6,139 nucleotides of DNA from CANHEE01 sp049316985. GTDB lineage: Bacteria > Bacteroidota > Bacteroidia > Chitinophagales > Saprospiraceae. The notes beneath the pieces are model-generated. The model did no database searches. It was not told the origin of the DNA and saw only the letters and a program-made list of their open reading frames with translations. A program made the translations under genes and the position numbers. Positions 5,881 through 6,139 of the stretch are shown here, in pieces. The DNA is taken from positions 1-6,139 of the forward strand of contig JBMOJB010000207.1 of the NCBI GenBank assembly GCA_049316985.1, written 5' to 3'. Numbering within the stretch: position 1 is the stretch's first letter; every line of letters starts with the position of its first letter.

Positions 5881-6139
5881 GCGAATTTTTCTTTTTTAGT
5901 TTGTCAATGCCTGGTTTTCTATTTTTGTTGCCGCGAATTTTGCGAAAAGAACGAATTTGCGCGAATTTTTCTTTTTTAGGTTGTTAATGCCTGGTATTCT
6001 ATTTTTGTTGCCGCGAATTTTGTGAAATGAACGAATTTGCGCGAATTTTTCTTTTTTAGTTTGTTAATGCCTGGTACTCTTTTTTTGTTGCCGCGAATTT
6101 TGCGAAAAGAACGAATTTGCGCGAATTTTTCTTTTTTAG
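5881..6139. repeat. Tandem array of 80-base repeats, three full units plus a partial fourth, continuing past the right edge
   Basis: The units begin at 5881, 5961, 6041 and 6121, with an exact 80-base period and no insertions or deletions. Units 1 and 2 differ at 5 positions, 1 and 3 at 4, and 2 and 3 at 5, so identity is about 94-95%. The 19 visible bases of unit 4 match unit 1 fully. Each unit opens with GCGAATTTTTCTTTTTTAG, has AATGCCTGGT in the middle and ends with GAACGAATTTGC. Each contains CGAATTT three times (unit positions 2, 54 and 72). The period is not a multiple of three and stop codons occur, so this is not a protein repeat. The left edge is sharp: the 80 bases before 5881 do not align with the unit, apart from the two or three bases just before it. 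It lies upstream of proS and its far side is unseen. Confidence 0.95.

Noticed and set aside
5881..6139. Possible CRISPR array
   Set aside because: The full 80-base period is conserved between units, with only 4 or 5 scattered differences. There are no short repeats separated by unique spacers, and no cas gene is visible.

Overview
The window looks like chromosomal DNA from a member of the Bacteroidota, possibly a Cytophagales-type lineage. The evidence is a PorV/PorQ-type outer-membrane protein, a small secreted protein built from domains typical of type IX secretion (T9SS) cargo, an archaeal/eukaryotic-style prolyl-tRNA synthetase, AT-rich intergenic DNA, start codons without Shine-Dalgarno sequences, and TAnnTTTG promoter-like motifs. 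The exact genus cannot be told from the sequence.

Layout, left to right. Positions 1-277 (minus) hold the N-terminal 92 codons of a secreted protein with a GTG start and a signal peptide; the rest lies beyond the left edge. A 292-base AT-rich gap (278-569) separates it from a divergent plus-strand TauE/SafE-family membrane transporter (570-1343). That gene meets a second, only distantly similar TauE/SafE transporter (1336-2157, minus) tail to tail, with an 8-base overlap. The second transporter starts with TTG and lies 30 bases behind a PorV/PorQ-family outer-membrane beta-barrel gene (2188-3306, minus), so the two probably form a short operon. A clear intrinsic terminator (3399-3430, minus) follows a 219-residue secreted protein (3469-4128, minus) made of a fibronectin-like module and a degenerate T9SS-like C-terminal module. 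Next comes a second intrinsic terminator (4222-4272, minus) behind proS (4300-5781, minus). The last 358 bases have no gene. They hold the proS leader with a promoter-like motif, then an array of exact 80-base tandem repeats (5881 onward) that runs off the right edge.

How the genes relate. The two terminators split the minus-strand genes into at least three transcription units: proS, the small secreted protein, and porV-like plus tauE-like. The PorV-like protein and the two secreted proteins share a cell-envelope/T9SS theme, while the two TauE/SafE proteins are inner-membrane exporters probably acting on sulfur oxyanions or other small organic anions. I see no defence system, mobile element, RNA gene or CRISPR array. 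The least ordinary items are the 80-base tandem array, with its regular CGAATTT sites, and the in-frame junction between the porV-like and tauE-like genes.
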